Shown one piece after another: positions 31,504 through 42,856 of a stretch of 64,000 nucleotides of DNA. Every line of letters begins with the position of its first letter. Position 1 is the first letter of the stretch. The notes under the pieces were generated by a model. It searched no databases. It saw only the letters and a program-made list of their open reading frames with translations, and was not told where the DNA came from. The stretch comes from Eleusine coracana subsp. coracana. Taxonomy: Eukaryota; Streptophyta; Magnoliopsida; Poales; Poaceae. A program made the translations under genes and the position numbers. The stretch covers positions 13,796,569-13,860,568 of the forward strand of contig CM064429.1 of NCBI GenBank assembly GCA_032690845.1, written 5' to 3'.

Positions 31504-31939
31504 CAGACTGCGAAAGGCCACGTGATGGGGATCGTTTAAAGGGCCTGAGCCGGCAGATGTGTCCATCGGGCATAATATTGGTAGACTTTGCAGGTTTTGA
31601 CTATGTGGGTCGCGTCACCCACGGCAGTCGTCCAGTAGAAGCCTTGCCGAAAGGCATTGCCTACGAGGGTTCGACGTGTGGCGTGATGACAACAGACACC
31701 CCCCACCCCCCCCCCTGGTGAATATTGATCAGCATCATGATGCCCTCGTTGGTGGGGATGCAGCGCTGCATAACTTCGGTGATGCTTGAGTTGTTTGGCC
31801 CCAGTCCTGTTGGTGGTAAGCGTGCCCCGAGCCACGAACTCGATGTATGAGACTCTCCTGTCGGGTGGGAGCCCGGCTCACTCGACCTGGGGGTCGATTC
31901 GCTCGATCCACGGGTTGTCTGACTAGTCGTCCGGCTCAC
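31504..31939 (-). pseudogene. Element T: integrase N-terminal part (broken)
   Basis: Minus-strand frames contain HQGG and histidine/cysteine spacing of an HHCC zinc finger (residues read across frames around 31,560-31,740), then LPAQALQTIP-like and ITWPFAVW just before element B. This is the integrase N-terminal domain and the entry to the catalytic core of a Tat-lineage element. A poly-C run (31,706-31,715) and several frame breaks interrupt it. Its continuation is at 24,344, but the middle of the core has been lost. Confidence 0.65.
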
Positions 31940-32019
31940 CCGAGTCGCATGATCGATCGATCTCCATCATGTCCGCTAGTTGTGGGGCCATCAGAGGCAA
32001 TTCTTCGGCCCTCGAGTCG

Positions 32020-32901
32020 GGTTTAGCGGAATCACTCGACCCCTCCTTGGACCACGTGGGCTCCTTGGGTCAAACAGAAGGTTGGTGCTGGTCGTTCGTG
32101 AAGACCCCCGGGGGGGTCTGCTCCCGACCAGACGCCATTTTGGCTAACGCATCGGCCGCCTCGTTGAGGTGTCACGGGATGTGCTTGAGTTCCAGCCCAT
32201 CGAATTTATTCTCGAGCTTGCGGACTTCTTGGCAGTAGAGTGCCATGGTGTCGGTCCGGCAGCTAGACTCTTTCATGATCTGGTCGACCACGAGTTGGGA
32301 GTCACCCCGGATTTCCAGCCGCCAGATCCCGAGCTCAATGGCAATCTTGAGTCCGTTGACAAGCGCTTCGTACTCGGCAACATTGTTTTATGCGGGGAAA
32401 TGTAAACGAATTGCATATTTCATATGTACCCCGAGTAGAGAGACAAATACGAGGTCGAAGTCAGTTTTGATTGGGCCTCCACCTTGGCTTGGATGTCCTT
32501 GCTGGCCCATCACGCCTCCAATCACCTCCCCAGCTATCTCATCATCATCTCCATGGTTCCTAACAACAATTAATTCATTAGGTAGCAATCTATTCTCAAA
32601 ACCACATAATAAAAACATTAAAAACGATCTCACCTATAAATTCAGATGATGCACATGAACTTTCATCTTAGTTAGAGGAGTGTTGTGTGTATCCATGGAT
32701 GTGATGTACTCATCAGCCTGCCCCTGTTCGCATGAGCGATCCGTCAAAGTACATCACCCAGTATTCTTGATCGACGGGAGCGGGCGGGAGTTGCGCCTCA
32801 ATCCACTCCGCCACGAAGTCGACGGGGACCTCGGACTTGATGGCTACTTGGGGCTGGTACGTAACATCGTGTCCCATCAACTCGAGCGCCCACTTGGCCA
32901 C
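32020..32901 (-). pseudogene. Element T: second (archaeal-type) RNase H, split by an LTR scrap
   Basis: Reads YWVMYFDGSLMRTGAG at 32,760-32,715, then an LTR fragment, then LVFVSLLGVHMKYAIRLHF and, across a stop, NNVAEYEALVNGLKIAIELG, LEIRGDSQLVVDQ and EAADALAKMAS down to about 32,110. The order FDGS, AEYEAL, GDSQLV and ALA is the additional RNase H that marks the Tat lineage; it sits after the ordinary RT-linked RNase H. Catalytic-type acidic residues (FDGS, AEYEA, GDS) are still visible, but stops and the inserted LTR piece make it a pseudogene. Confidence 0.75.
32455..32715 (-). mobile_element. LTR scrap of the A/G family inside the T second RNase H
   Basis: 261 bp matching the first 260 bp (minus-strand sense) of the A and G LTRs, ending at the CATCA terminus (32,711-32,715). 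The rest of the LTR is missing and no target duplication is seen. It interrupts the RNase H frame exactly between MRTGAG and LVFVSLLG. It probably reflects a solo LTR later cut by deletion. Confidence 0.8.
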
Positions 32902-32922
32902 CTTACCCGTCGAGTCCCTGTT

Positions 32923-33879
32923 CTATATAATCTCATGGAGAGGAAAGGAACTCACAATATGAATCGGGTGGGAGTCAAAGTAGTGTCGGAGCTTGCGCCT
33001 TGCCACGATCACCGCGTAGAGAATCTTTAGGATCTGGGGGTACCTGGTCTTCGAGTCGGACAGGACCTCACAGACATAGTAGACCGGGTGTTGGACTATG
33101 AGCGCCGAGCTTACAACTTGAGTCGTCGCAGCAATGTACAGCTGCAGCACCTCTCCCGGGACCAGGGGTGTTAGCATAGGTGCGCCGCTCAAAATGCGAT
33201 TGACGTCGTCGAGGGCGGACTGCGCCTCGAGGGTCCATTCGAACCGGTCGGACTTCTTCAGAAGCCTATACAGCGGGAGCACCCTCTCGCCGAGGTGCGA
33301 GATGAAGCGACTCAACACCGCCAGATAATCCGTGAGCCGCTGCAGCCCTTTGAGGTTCTAGACCGGTCCCATCCGCTTGATCGCGGAGATTTTCTTAGGA
33401 TTGGCCTCGATGCCTCGTTGGGAGACGACGAACCCGAGGAGCATGCCCTTTGGGACCCTAAAAACGTACTTCTCAGTGTTGAGTTTGACGTCGTTTGCGC
33501 GCAGTTTGGCAAAGACGAGCTCGAGGTCGGCTACGAGGGTGTCCGCCTTTTTAGACTTGACAACGATGTCATCCACATAGGCTTCAACCGTGTGGCCGAT
33601 CAAACGATCGAAGCAACGTTGCATGCAACGCTAAAATGTCGCACCGACATTCTTAAGCCTGAAAGGCATCATTACGTAGCAGTAAGAGCCAAACGGCGTG
33701 ATGAAAGATGTCACGAGTTGGTCAGATTCTTTCATCGCGATCTGGCGGTACCCCAAGTTGGCATCTAGGAAGCAGAGAGTCTTGCAACCCGTCGTTGAGT
33801 CAACTATCTTGTCTATGTGTGGCAAAGAAAAAGGATCCTTCGGACACGCCTTATTCAGGCTTGTATAGTCATCACACAT
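32923..33879 (-). pseudogene. Element T: reverse transcriptase and RNase H
   Basis: Frames in order: MCDDYTSLNKACPKDPFSLP (33,879), FLDANLGYRQIAM, ITPFGSYCYVMMPFRLKN, AYVDDIVVKSK (33,600-33,560; YVDD catalytic motif kept), VFRVPKGMLLGFVVSQRGIE, then the RT thumb/connection and RNase H (FEWTLEAQSALDDVNR, LYIAATTQVVSSALI, KLRHYFDSHPIHIV). This is Ty3/Gypsy RT of the Tat type. Stops at about 33,630 and 33,357 plus lost residues (LDANLGYRQ where LDAYSGYNQ-type is usual) indicate a non-functional copy. Confidence 0.85.
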
Positions 33880-34370
33880 TCTCCATTTCCCATTCTTTTT
33901 TCATACAAGAACAGGATTAGCTAACCATTCGGGATGGTACACCTCCTTGATGAACCCGGCTACCTGTAGCTTTGCGATCTCCTCTCCGATTGCCCTGCGT
34001 TACTCCTTGTTGAAGCGGCGCAGACGTTGCTTCACCAGCTTGGAGCCTGGCCTGATATTCAAGGAGTGCTCGGCAACTTCCCTCGGTATGCCAGGCATGT
34101 TCAAGGGCCTCCATGTGAAAACGTCAGTGTTAGCGCAGAGAAAGTCAACGAGCGCGCCTTCCTATTTTGGGGTAAGGGACGCCCCCACTTTCACCGTCTT
34201 CTCCTTGTCGCCCTCAGGGTCGATCTGCACTTCCCTGGTGTCCCCCGCGGGCTTGAACGAGGCGTTCTTGTGACTGGCTTTGGGGGACCCTCCTCGAGGT
34301 GGGTGCGGATAGCCTCGAGCTCCACGACGGAGGCCACTGTCACCGCAAGATCGCCGTTCTCTGTCTTCCA

Positions 34371-34790
34371 TTAGAAGGCGCGCTGGAGGGATGTGCTGAC
34401 GGTGATGACCCCTTTTGGGCCCGGCATCTTGAGCCTCAAGTAGGTGTAGTTGGGGACGGCCATGAATTTGGCATAACACGGACGTCCCAAGAGAGCATGA
34501 TATACTCCTAGGAAGTCGACAACCTCAAAGACGAGGGTCTCGGTCCGAAAGTTGGATGGCATCCCGAATGTGACAGGTAGGCTGATCCGCCCAAAGGGCA
34601 TGGCTTGTCGCCCCGGGACGATCCCGTGGAAGAGTGTGCCAGCCGGCTGAAGGCGCGATCGGTCGACCCCGAGCAGGGCGAGCGTGTCGGCATACAAAAT
34701 GTTGATGTAGTTGCCCCCGTCCATCATCACCTTGGTGAGGTAGACCTCAGTGAGATGGGGTCGACCACGAGCGGGTATCGACCTAGTCAC
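34371..34790 (-). pseudogene. Element T: aspartic protease
   Basis: 139 codons: VMMDGGNYINILYADTLALL carries the active-site region (DGG rather than D-T/S-G), followed by FHGIVPGRQAMPFGRISLP, PSNFRTETLVFEVV and YHALLGRPCYAKFMAV, then YTYLRLKMPGPKGVITV. This is the protease of a Tat/Retand-like polyprotein, between gag and RT. The DGG form is common in this lineage, so its activity cannot be judged from that alone; the surrounding stops make it a pseudogene. Confidence 0.8.
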
Positions 34791-36024
34791 GGTACATGTG
34801 TGGGGTGATCTGATCGATCAAATGTGATCGGCAAATCTGACCACTTAAGGAAAACCGGCATGGTAGGCTCTCCTACGAAAACCGCGGCGCTCGATTTGGC
34901 GGTGCGCCGACTTCCTCGGGACTCGGGCCCCATGAAAATCATATGGCAGGCTTTGGGGTTGGGGAACACTGGTCCTTCCGGCTCGTCATCTCTGTCCGCG
35001 AGGTCCTGGACCCTTGGTTCTGACGCCTTTCCTAGGTCCCCCTTCTTCGCTTCCTCCCGGATGAATTTCTTCATCATGGAGCAGTCCTTAAGGACATGCT
35101 TGATAGGAAACCCGTGGTTTGGGCATGGACCATTCCACTTCTTTTTGAAGTGGTTCGACACCTACCCTGCTGCCGGCCTCGACAGCTTGCGCTCGGCGGC
35201 GGCCACGACGGGGTCGCGCCCTGCTTGCGGCTTGTTCTTCTTTTTCTTTGGGCGATCGGAGGCACCGTCGCTGGCTCCTTCCTCCTGCTTGCCCTTGCCC
35301 TTGCTCTCCAGCGTACGCTGGAGGACCGCTCCCACGCACTCTTCACCGGAGGCGAAGCTTGTGGCGATGTCTAGGAGCTTGCAGGCCGTGCACGGACCCC
35401 TTCGGCCCTGCTCATGGATGAGCTGTTCCGATGTTATGCCTGAGATGAAGGCTCCACCAATGTCCGCATTGTCCATATTGTGTAGCTTGTTGCACTTCTT
35501 GCTGAAGCGCCCGATGTAGTCTCGAAGGGACTCGCCAGCTTTCTACCGGCAATTCTTGAGGTCCTAGGGGTTGCTCGGCCGGACATAGGTCCCCTGGAAG
35601 TTTCCGACGAAAATATCCCTCAAGTCGCCCCAGTCATAGATTTGACCCTCGGGGATGTGCTCAAGCCAAGCACGGGCCGAGTCGACAAGATAGAGTGGGA
35701 GAATGCGGACGATGGCGAGGTCATAAATACCCCCCCCCCCCAGCTTGACTTGACACGCGAGGCGGTAATCCTCAAGCCAAAGGTTGGGGTCTATCTCGCT
35801 CGTGTACTTGGTGACAGTCACAGGCGCATGGAAGCGCTGGGAGAACTCAGCGATACGGATTCGTGAGCTGAAGACCTGCGGCCCAGAAGGTCTCGGGCTT
35901 CGGCTCCGCTCCTCATCGGCGTTGTCGTACCGACCTCTACGGCGCGGTTGACGTTCTTGGGCCTGCTCGTGTTACTTGCTCCGGTGAGGGGGTACAACGG
36001 TGGTGAGAGAGAAGGGTGCTCCAA
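34791..36024 (-). pseudogene. Element T: gag
   Basis: Three frame segments: 36,024-35,818 (N-terminus), 35,821-35,564 (YTSEIDPNLWLEDYRLAC, YLVDSARAWLEHIPEGQI, LRDIFVGNFQGTYVRP) and 35,560-34,791 (YIGRFSKKCNKLHNM, ELLDIATS-like CKLLDIATSFASGEECVGA, then a Lys-rich linker and CPNHGFPIKHVLKDCSMM, a zinc-knuckle-like motif). It is the gag of a Tat/RIRE2-like element. Stops at 35,563 and 35,160 and a 12-base C run (35,730-35,741) show decay or sequencing uncertainty. Confidence 0.8.
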
Positions 36025-37244
36025 GTCTCGGGTGCGGGCGTGTTTGCTGTGGCTATGTCGTGGTTCTTGTTGTCTGTCTTTGAAAGAGATGCGGGCCTCC
36101 CCTTTTATATTTCAAGGGGCAAGGGCCCACATTACAGAGAGAGGGGGAGAGAGAGAAAGATTTCTACACGTGATGAGTTGGCGGAGGCGTGCCAAGGAAG
36201 GCGAAGTCCTTAGTCGGTGGCGTGGTCTTCGGTCTTTACGGGCCCCATCATCCTGGTCTCATGTCAGAGGGGCGGTACTGCGCCCGAGTGTGCCCCCGTT
36301 CTCCGTCGTCGAGTCGAGTCCCCCCTTGTTCATGTAGTCGGCGTGTTCCGCCATGCACGGGGAGGTGCAGCATGGGCTTTGTCACGTCATTTAAGCAAGG
36401 TTCAATCTAGCTGTCCCTCAAGCCATCCTGCACCATCATCATTAGGTATGTCATCGCACGATGGCAGCGCAGCGAGTCTTGTCATGCCTGCCACCGTCAG
36501 CGGGCGCTGGTGCTGATGAGGGGGGCAAGTATCTAAAGGGATTTGACTCCTTGATACTGTGTCCGCATAGTGGGCATGGCATTTAAGGCCGGGTGGTTGG
36601 TAGTCATTGACTGTTGGCTCGCTCAATCCCCTCCGTCGGGAGTCGTTGTGTCGGGTTGCGTCTGTCCGGACTGGCTTGGAGTTGGAATCCGTCCCGTCCG
36701 GATGAGGCAATAGAGCTTCTCCACTCCGCCACTCCTGCCCTGGCCAGGGTTTCCTCACCCCGTCCAGTCCGGGCTCGGGTCCCATCGATGGGAGTTGACG
36801 GAGGTGGCGTTTGTCTAATGATTGGGGGGGGGGGGCGCACTGTCGTCACGACAGTAGTGGCAGCGGGGCATCCGTCCTTGCCCCGAAGTGGATAGGCTTA
36901 GGCTAATAGCTGAGTCATCTGCTTGGAAGTGCGAGTCATGTCCGCGCTCTATCAGGCGGAGCGATCTGCCCTCTGCCCCTTTCGAGGGGTCGAGTTGGGC
37001 GTAGCGAATCCCTGACCCCCATTGAGGGGTCGAGCGGGACGCGACCAGCTCTCGACCACTCGGGGGTCGAGCGAGTCAGGGTAGTGACGCTGCTTTTGCG
37101 GCTAAGGCCTGACTGCTGCGGGGATGCTTCCCATGGGGGCCCACGCTAGTGTCGCCTTGGTGGCGATCCTACGGACCCTTTTGAGTCTGACGCGTGTGAG
37201 CCCTTAAGAGGTTTCACGTGCCACCCCGGTATTTACCCTCAACA
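36025..37244 (-). mobile_element. Element T: 5' LTR and leader
   Basis: On the minus strand the element begins TGTTGAGGGTAAATACC at 37,244. The inner LTR border and primer binding site were not resolved. GC-rich with repeated CGAGGGGTCGAG-like sequence (36,990-37,080) and a G run (36,824-36,835). The five bases outside are ATTTG. The end lies only 267 bp before the ATG of the subtilisin-like protease gene, in divergent orientation. Confidence 0.6.
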
Positions 37245-37467
37245 ATTTGCCAACTTTAGACACATTGCCACCGAAATACGCATGAATTATAGTCACGAAG
37301 GCGCAACTGACCGTAGATTGTGCGGCAGCGTGTGCGCCTGTTTCGTAGTATTATGGCCAACTGCCACCGAAATACGCGTGCTTGAGAGAACGGTATTTTA
37401 AGATATGGATTGATGTCAACGCGCGCTTGAGATATTTTAGTTAACCACAATCCTATCAAACTTTTTT

Positions 37468-37475
37468 TATATAAA
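37468..37475 (+). promoter_or_regulatory. TATA box of the first subtilase gene
   Basis: TATATAAA 37 bp before the ATG, implying a very short 5' leader. Upstream, GCCACCGAAATACGC occurs twice (about 37,267 and 37,357), a short direct repeat in the promoter. Confidence 0.5.
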
Positions 37476-37511
37476 CTACTGATCCCTTACGGATATCCCG
37501 ACGCGATTGCC

Positions 37512-40500
37512 ATGGACGCCGGGATCAACAGGAGCGCTCTTGTGCTTCTCATCGTCTCCAGCGCCTTATTCCACGCAACAGCAGCGTCGTCATCTGCCGT
37601 CGGTAACCGTGATGCAGATGGAAAAAAGGTTAGGCACGCACGTGCATGTCTCCATAGTTATACTCATGCATGCACAGATCAATAACAATTTACAAGTACG
37701 AAGCTGAATATATATGCAGGTATATATCGTGTTCACGGCGAGGAAGTCGACGGCGGTGTCAGAGTCGGATGTCGGCGCCACCATAGAGTCCTTCCATCAC
37801 AGTTTGCTGAACGACGCTATCGAGGGAACAAGGTTGATCGACCTATATAAATTCATCATCCGCGTGTCTGTCATAAACGTGCGTGCTTGATGCAACATTT
37901 TAATCAAATCTCTCATGGATATGCAGCAGTTCCACCGCACAGGAGAGAGTAGTTTACCACTACACGAAAAGCCTGCATGGTTTCGCGGCCCGTCTCACGG
38001 AGACGGAGAAGAACAATCTTGCAGGTAATAAAGTTATTTGTTACTAGTAATGGTGGATTTTTATTTGTTGTTCTAGTTGTTGGAAGATGTTTCACAGGCA
38101 ACTCATCACAGAAGATGTATAGAAATTTTAGGCGACTGAATTTTTTTTTTTCTTGTTTCTTTGTATACACCGATTGATGCTTCTTAAGATGTGTATAAAG
38201 AGCGCTTATGTTGTGCAAATAAATAGTAACAATGTGGTGGATGATGGCAGGCAAGGACGGAGTGCTTTCGATCCACGAGAGGATGGTTTACAGCCCACAG
38301 ACCACTAGGTCATGGGACTTCCTTGGCTTGCCGCTGCACGAGCACAGCACAAGCCTGCCAATCGAACAGGACGTCATCATCGGCATACTCGATAGCGGAG
38401 TCTCGATGGATTCCGCTTCCTTCTCCGACGAGGGCCTCGCGCCGCCTCCTGCGAAGTGGAAGGGACGCTGCTCCCAGTACATCAACTGCACTAAGTAAAC
38501 ATATATCATCCGGTCACTTGTAATCAATAACGTTAATGATCAACATGGTTATTAGTTGACAAGGCATATACCTTCATTTAATTTGTCAGCAAAATAGTAG
38601 GATTTTGGTCCTACAACCAAGGGCTTCCGGATGATGAGCTCTTCCCTCTAGACACCGAGGGCCACGGCACGCACATGGCTTCGATCGCCGCAGGCCGGGT
38701 GGTGAGCAACGCCAGCCTACACGGCCTGGGCAATGGCACCACCCGCGGCGCGACGCCCGGCGCGAGGCTGGCGATATACAAGGTGTGCTGGCCGGAAAAA
38801 GGATGCGCCTCGGAGGATATCCTTGCCGCCATGGACGACGCCATCGCGGACGGCGTGGACGTGATCTCAGCGTCCATTGCGTCCATCTCTGTGGTGGAGT
38901 ACAACAACGACGCCCTCGCCGTTGGCGCCTTCCACGCCGCCAGGAGAGGCGTCGTGACGTCCGTCCCTGCCGGCAACTGCGGGCCGACGCTGGGCACGGT
39001 CACTAACGTGGCGCCGTGGATGATCTCCACTGCGGCGACCACCACTGACCGCAAGATCGTCAGCAAGGTGGTGCTAGGGAATGGGAAACATTTTCTGGTC
39101 AGTATATATCTATAACATTTTAATGCTCAATAAACATCTTACTAATACTAGCTACTATTACTACTACTAACGATTTAGATGGATTTATGTTATTTTGGCA
39201 TTAAAACTGTTATAATTTCCTCACGCCCCGTTTACTATGTTATTAGTCGTCTCTGACCGGTAATAAGCATTCTTATTTGTTTCCAGGGAAACTCCATCAA
39301 TACCTTTCCTGATTCCGTGAATCGAGCTCTCATCTTGGATCCTGGGTAAGTATAATTACACCAAGCATAGCGAATGTTTTTCTGGTACACGCACCAAAGC
39401 TAAACTACTTTGGCAGAAATTTGGAGGAGCTCAAGGGTGAAAGGTACAAGGGAGCAATCCTGCTTCATCCGTCCCGAAAGCCTTTCTTCGAGTTTGTAGC
39501 GTTCGATACAGGTGCGGCCGGAGTCATCCTCCCCGACGAAGCCGACGACTCCAAGTCTTACTCCATGCCCATCGCCGTTGTCAAACAGTCCCAGTTCGAG
39601 GAAATTCTTGACTATTACAACAGCACAAGGTCGGGTCCAGAATATAACGACTTAACAGCCGGTCTTTTCTTGAAATGAACCTTCTGTACTCATTTCCGAA
39701 ATGGAACTACTGTATGTATATAGGCGTCCTGTGGTAAGCATATGGAATAGCGAGACAGTGTTTGACGCAGAGGCGCCGCTCGTTGCCGGCTTCTCGTCAA
39801 GGGGACCAAACTTGATCGCGCCTGGAATTCTCAAGGTACGTGACTAGCAAGGTTCAGACATATACGTTTTTTTCTTTTTTTCTTTTGATTTTTTTGCTCT
39901 GGAACAGCCGGACATAAGTGCTCCGGGAGTGGAGATCCTGGCCGCCTGGTCCTCGCTCAATGTACAGTCCATGCGCCATGGCGATCAACGGCGAGTGCCT
40001 TACAATATCATCTCGGGGACGTCAGTGGCGACCCCGCACGTCACGGGTGTCGCTGCCTACGTCAAGTCTGCCCACCCGGACTGGTCGCCGGCTGCCATCA
40101 TCTCCGCCTTGATCACAACAGGTGCGCTTGCCACTTAAAGCACACTTGCATATATCATAAATAACATTGAGGTTATGTTTACTGGTAATCTTGCATCGAT
40201 GCAGCCAAGCCAATTCATTCCAGTATTTTGGAGGCGGAGTTCGCCTACGGCGCAGGGCAGGTGAACCCAGCCGGCGTGCTGGATCCAGGCCTCGTGTACG
40301 ACACCACCGTGGCAGACCACATCAGTTTTGTCTGCGCGCAAGGTTACAACGCCACCCAGATCGCAGCGTTGACAGGGACAATAAACGCGACTTGCCCAAC
40401 CTCGTCCATGGCGGCTGAAAAACTGAACTACCCGTCCATTGCCGTCCCCGTCCCGAACTATGGCGTGGACTTCAGTGCAGTCATCCCTCGGACGGTGACC

Positions 40501-40803
40501 AATGTCGGTCCAGCCGACTCGGTATACCGTGTCAAGATCAGCTCGGCGTCCGGCATCACAATCAGCGTTGAGCCCAACATGCTGGCGTTCAGTGCGGCAC
40601 AGAAGAAGATGAACTTCACGGTGCACGTACGTGGTACGTTGTCACGCGGGGTCCTTGGCTCGCTGGGAGCGTCGGCGTCAATTGTATGGTCTGATGGAGA
40701 GCGTAACGTGAGGAGTCCGATGTATGTGTTTCCTCAGCAGTTAAGCTCTTATACCAGCACAGAACGCTGTAGGTGCAAGAAGTATTGTGAGAGTAGTTAT
40801 TAA
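37512..40803 (+). CDS. Subtilisin-like serine protease (cucumisin-type), 10 exons
   Basis: Exons: 37,512-37,628; 37,720-37,832; 37,927-38,024; 38,251-38,494; 38,590-39,097; 39,287-39,345; 39,417-39,629; 39,724-39,835; 39,908-40,121; 40,205-40,803. All introns are GT/AG and the sum, 2,277 nt, gives 758 residues with no internal stop. Signal peptide about 1-25 (LVLLIVSSALFHATA), inhibitor I9 prodomain about 40-109 (VYIVFTARK to LHGFAARLTETEK), catalytic Asp157 (ILDSGV), His216 (GHGTHM), oxyanion Asn320 (PAGNCGP) and Ser527 (GTSVATPH), a protease-associated insert (about 345-440) and a fibronectin-III-like C-terminal domain. A secreted extracellular protease is expected. It is a paralogue of the gene at 46,793. 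Changes at usually conserved sites: HGTHMASIAAG, NCGP for NSGP, TSVATPH for TSMACPH; ends in a Cys-rich tail (CRCKKYC) that its neighbour lacks. Expression unknown. Confidence 0.85.
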
Positions 40804-40935
40804 AAACCAATTCAAAATCAGGCTGAATCAGGTACCTGATTATTAGTCATATATGGTTCAGGTGTTTTATCTCTTAATTTAAACTGCAAAGGACTGAGTG
40901 GAAACAAACGTTTTTCACCTACAAAAATGTACGGA

Positions 40936-42122
40936 TACTACCACAAAACTGCTCTATAGCGGCGGTACTAAAAATCACGTAGCGGCAGATTAAAAGAAAA
41001 CCGCTGCTATAGTGGTTAAGTGATTTTTAGCGGCGGTTGAAGACGTGTTTTTAGCAGCGGTTCACATCTTCAACCGTCGCTAAAAATCATCTCTATTTTT
41101 AGCGACGGCTCACATTGTGACTCGTTGCTAAAAATTAATTTTTAGAGGTGCACCACAATGTGGGCCGCCGCTAAAAATCTGAGGCCCATCAGTTCAGCCC
41201 AATTGACCCAGCTTCCTCCAATAAAATCCACCCTTCTCCAAACTCTAAGTCATTCTCCCCTCCCTTCCTCTCTCCCTCAGCCGCCACCCTCTCTCTCTCA
41301 CACACACACTCTCTCTCCTCTCTCCCCCAACACCCCGACCTGTGCGCCCTCCCCGTCGACGCCCGACGGCCACGGCCACGTCCTCCCCATCAGCAGGCGG
41401 CCCCTCGCGCGGCGCATTCTCCCCAGCAGCAGCCCCCCCCCCCCACCCCCGTGCGGCAGGAGCCCCCCCCCCCCCCCCCCACGTGGTGTATCCTCCCCGG
41501 CGGCAGCCCCCCCCCCCTCGCAGCGCAGCCGCCCCCGTCGGCCCGCGGCAAGGCCCGACCCCAAGGTGGCAGCGGATCGGCGCATGCCCCCCGTCGATGC
41601 GCGGCAAGGCCCGGCAGCAAGCGGCGACCGCGGCGGCTCGGGAGGCCTCTCCCTCTCCATGGTGGCGCGGCGGGCCTCCTCCCCTTCCCCGCCTTCCACC
41701 CGGAGACTAGGGGATCCGACTCGGAGGCGGAACTCCTCCCCTTCCTCGGCGACAGACAGATCTGGCGTGGAGGCGGCGAGCCTCCTCCCCTTCCCCGCCT
41801 CCCTCCCTTGCACGGATCTGGCTGGGGCACCGCCAGATCCGACAGTTATGCGAGCGGGCTTGGCGGGCTATTGGCGGATCCGGCTTGGTGGGCCTGGCGC
41901 GGGTTGGGCGGGCTTTTTTTTGTTTTTTTGTATCTAAGCGTAGCGGCGGGTGAAGATGTCACCCGCCGCTACTATTGTTTTTCTAACGGCGGATTGTTTC
42001 AACATGGGATTATCCGCCGCTATCGATATTCATTTTTAGCTGCGAATTCGTAGCGGTGGCTATGCATGCCTGCCGCTACAGTATGTTTTGCACCGCTGCT
42101 ACAACCCTTTTTTGTTGTAGTG
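40936..42122. mobile_element. Non-autonomous CACTA (En/Spm-like) transposon
   Basis: The right end reads TTTTTTGTTGTAGTG, i.e. CACTACAACAAAA inward; the left end is a degenerate version (TACTACCACAAAA). Both ends carry subterminal copies of TAGCGGCGG/CCGCCGCTA in both orientations, typical of CACTA elements. Flanking triplets GGA and GCA match in two of three bases. The interior (41,200-41,900) is C/T-rich with a plus-strand ORF of 259 codons starting at 41,158, rich in Pro/Ser/Arg; it encodes no transposase and looks like a captured 5' gene end or low-complexity sequence. Confidence 0.75.
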
Positions 42123-42856
42123 GCATGGTCGCATGGAACCTCTGGTACTATAACATCTTACATCTGTATTACCTCACATCTTGGTAAAAAAAATATTGAA
42201 TCATCTCAGAAAGTTCGTGAACTTCAGAGCTACCAAAGACATCCAAATCCAGTGCCGAATTGAGAGAATGCCAAATTTAAAAAGAGCCCCGGTCTCAAAA
42301 ACATGTGTCAAAGTATCATTGTCTCAAACCCCCAAACTTATTCATCTAGAGTGACAGGTCGTAGATGAATACTACCAAGACAAATCTTTAATGAAACGCA
42401 GATCATTATATTGAAATCAAGATTATCCAAGTGTATTGGGTAAAATAAACTATCCTGTAAGAAATTGATGAATAGTCCTACTGAAAAGTTAGAGATATAG
42501 AGGAAAATGATCATGCACACTGCTTCAGGAGACAATTTCCCCCCTAACTTTTCAAGGAACATAAGTAACAGTTTACTAGTAACCTGCTGTAAAGAAAGAA
42601 CTTGTTTCATAATGTTACTTTTTTTTGCCCTCGGCACTATTCAACATATGAGTAAGGAAAACGGACATCACTCGGGGTGCTTTCTTTTGACCCATGCCAA
42701 ACCAAGCTCGTTCTCCGTGAAACTTCTGTTCATATAGGCAATGAAAAATGGTATATACGATTATTATCAAACAAGCATAAAAAGACATGAAGAGGAGCAC
42801 ACATGCGTATTTTCATAATACTATAAATTATATATGTATTCATTCAAACTTCTCAG
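42123..42856. other. Intergenic: no gene seen
   Basis: AT-rich sequence between the CACTA element and the end of the basic secretory protein pseudogene. No conserved ORF or repeat recognised. Confidence 0.5.

Noticed and set aside
41158..41937. 259-codon plus-strand ORF
   Set aside because: Low-complexity Pro/Ser/Arg sequence inside the CACTA element; not called as a gene.
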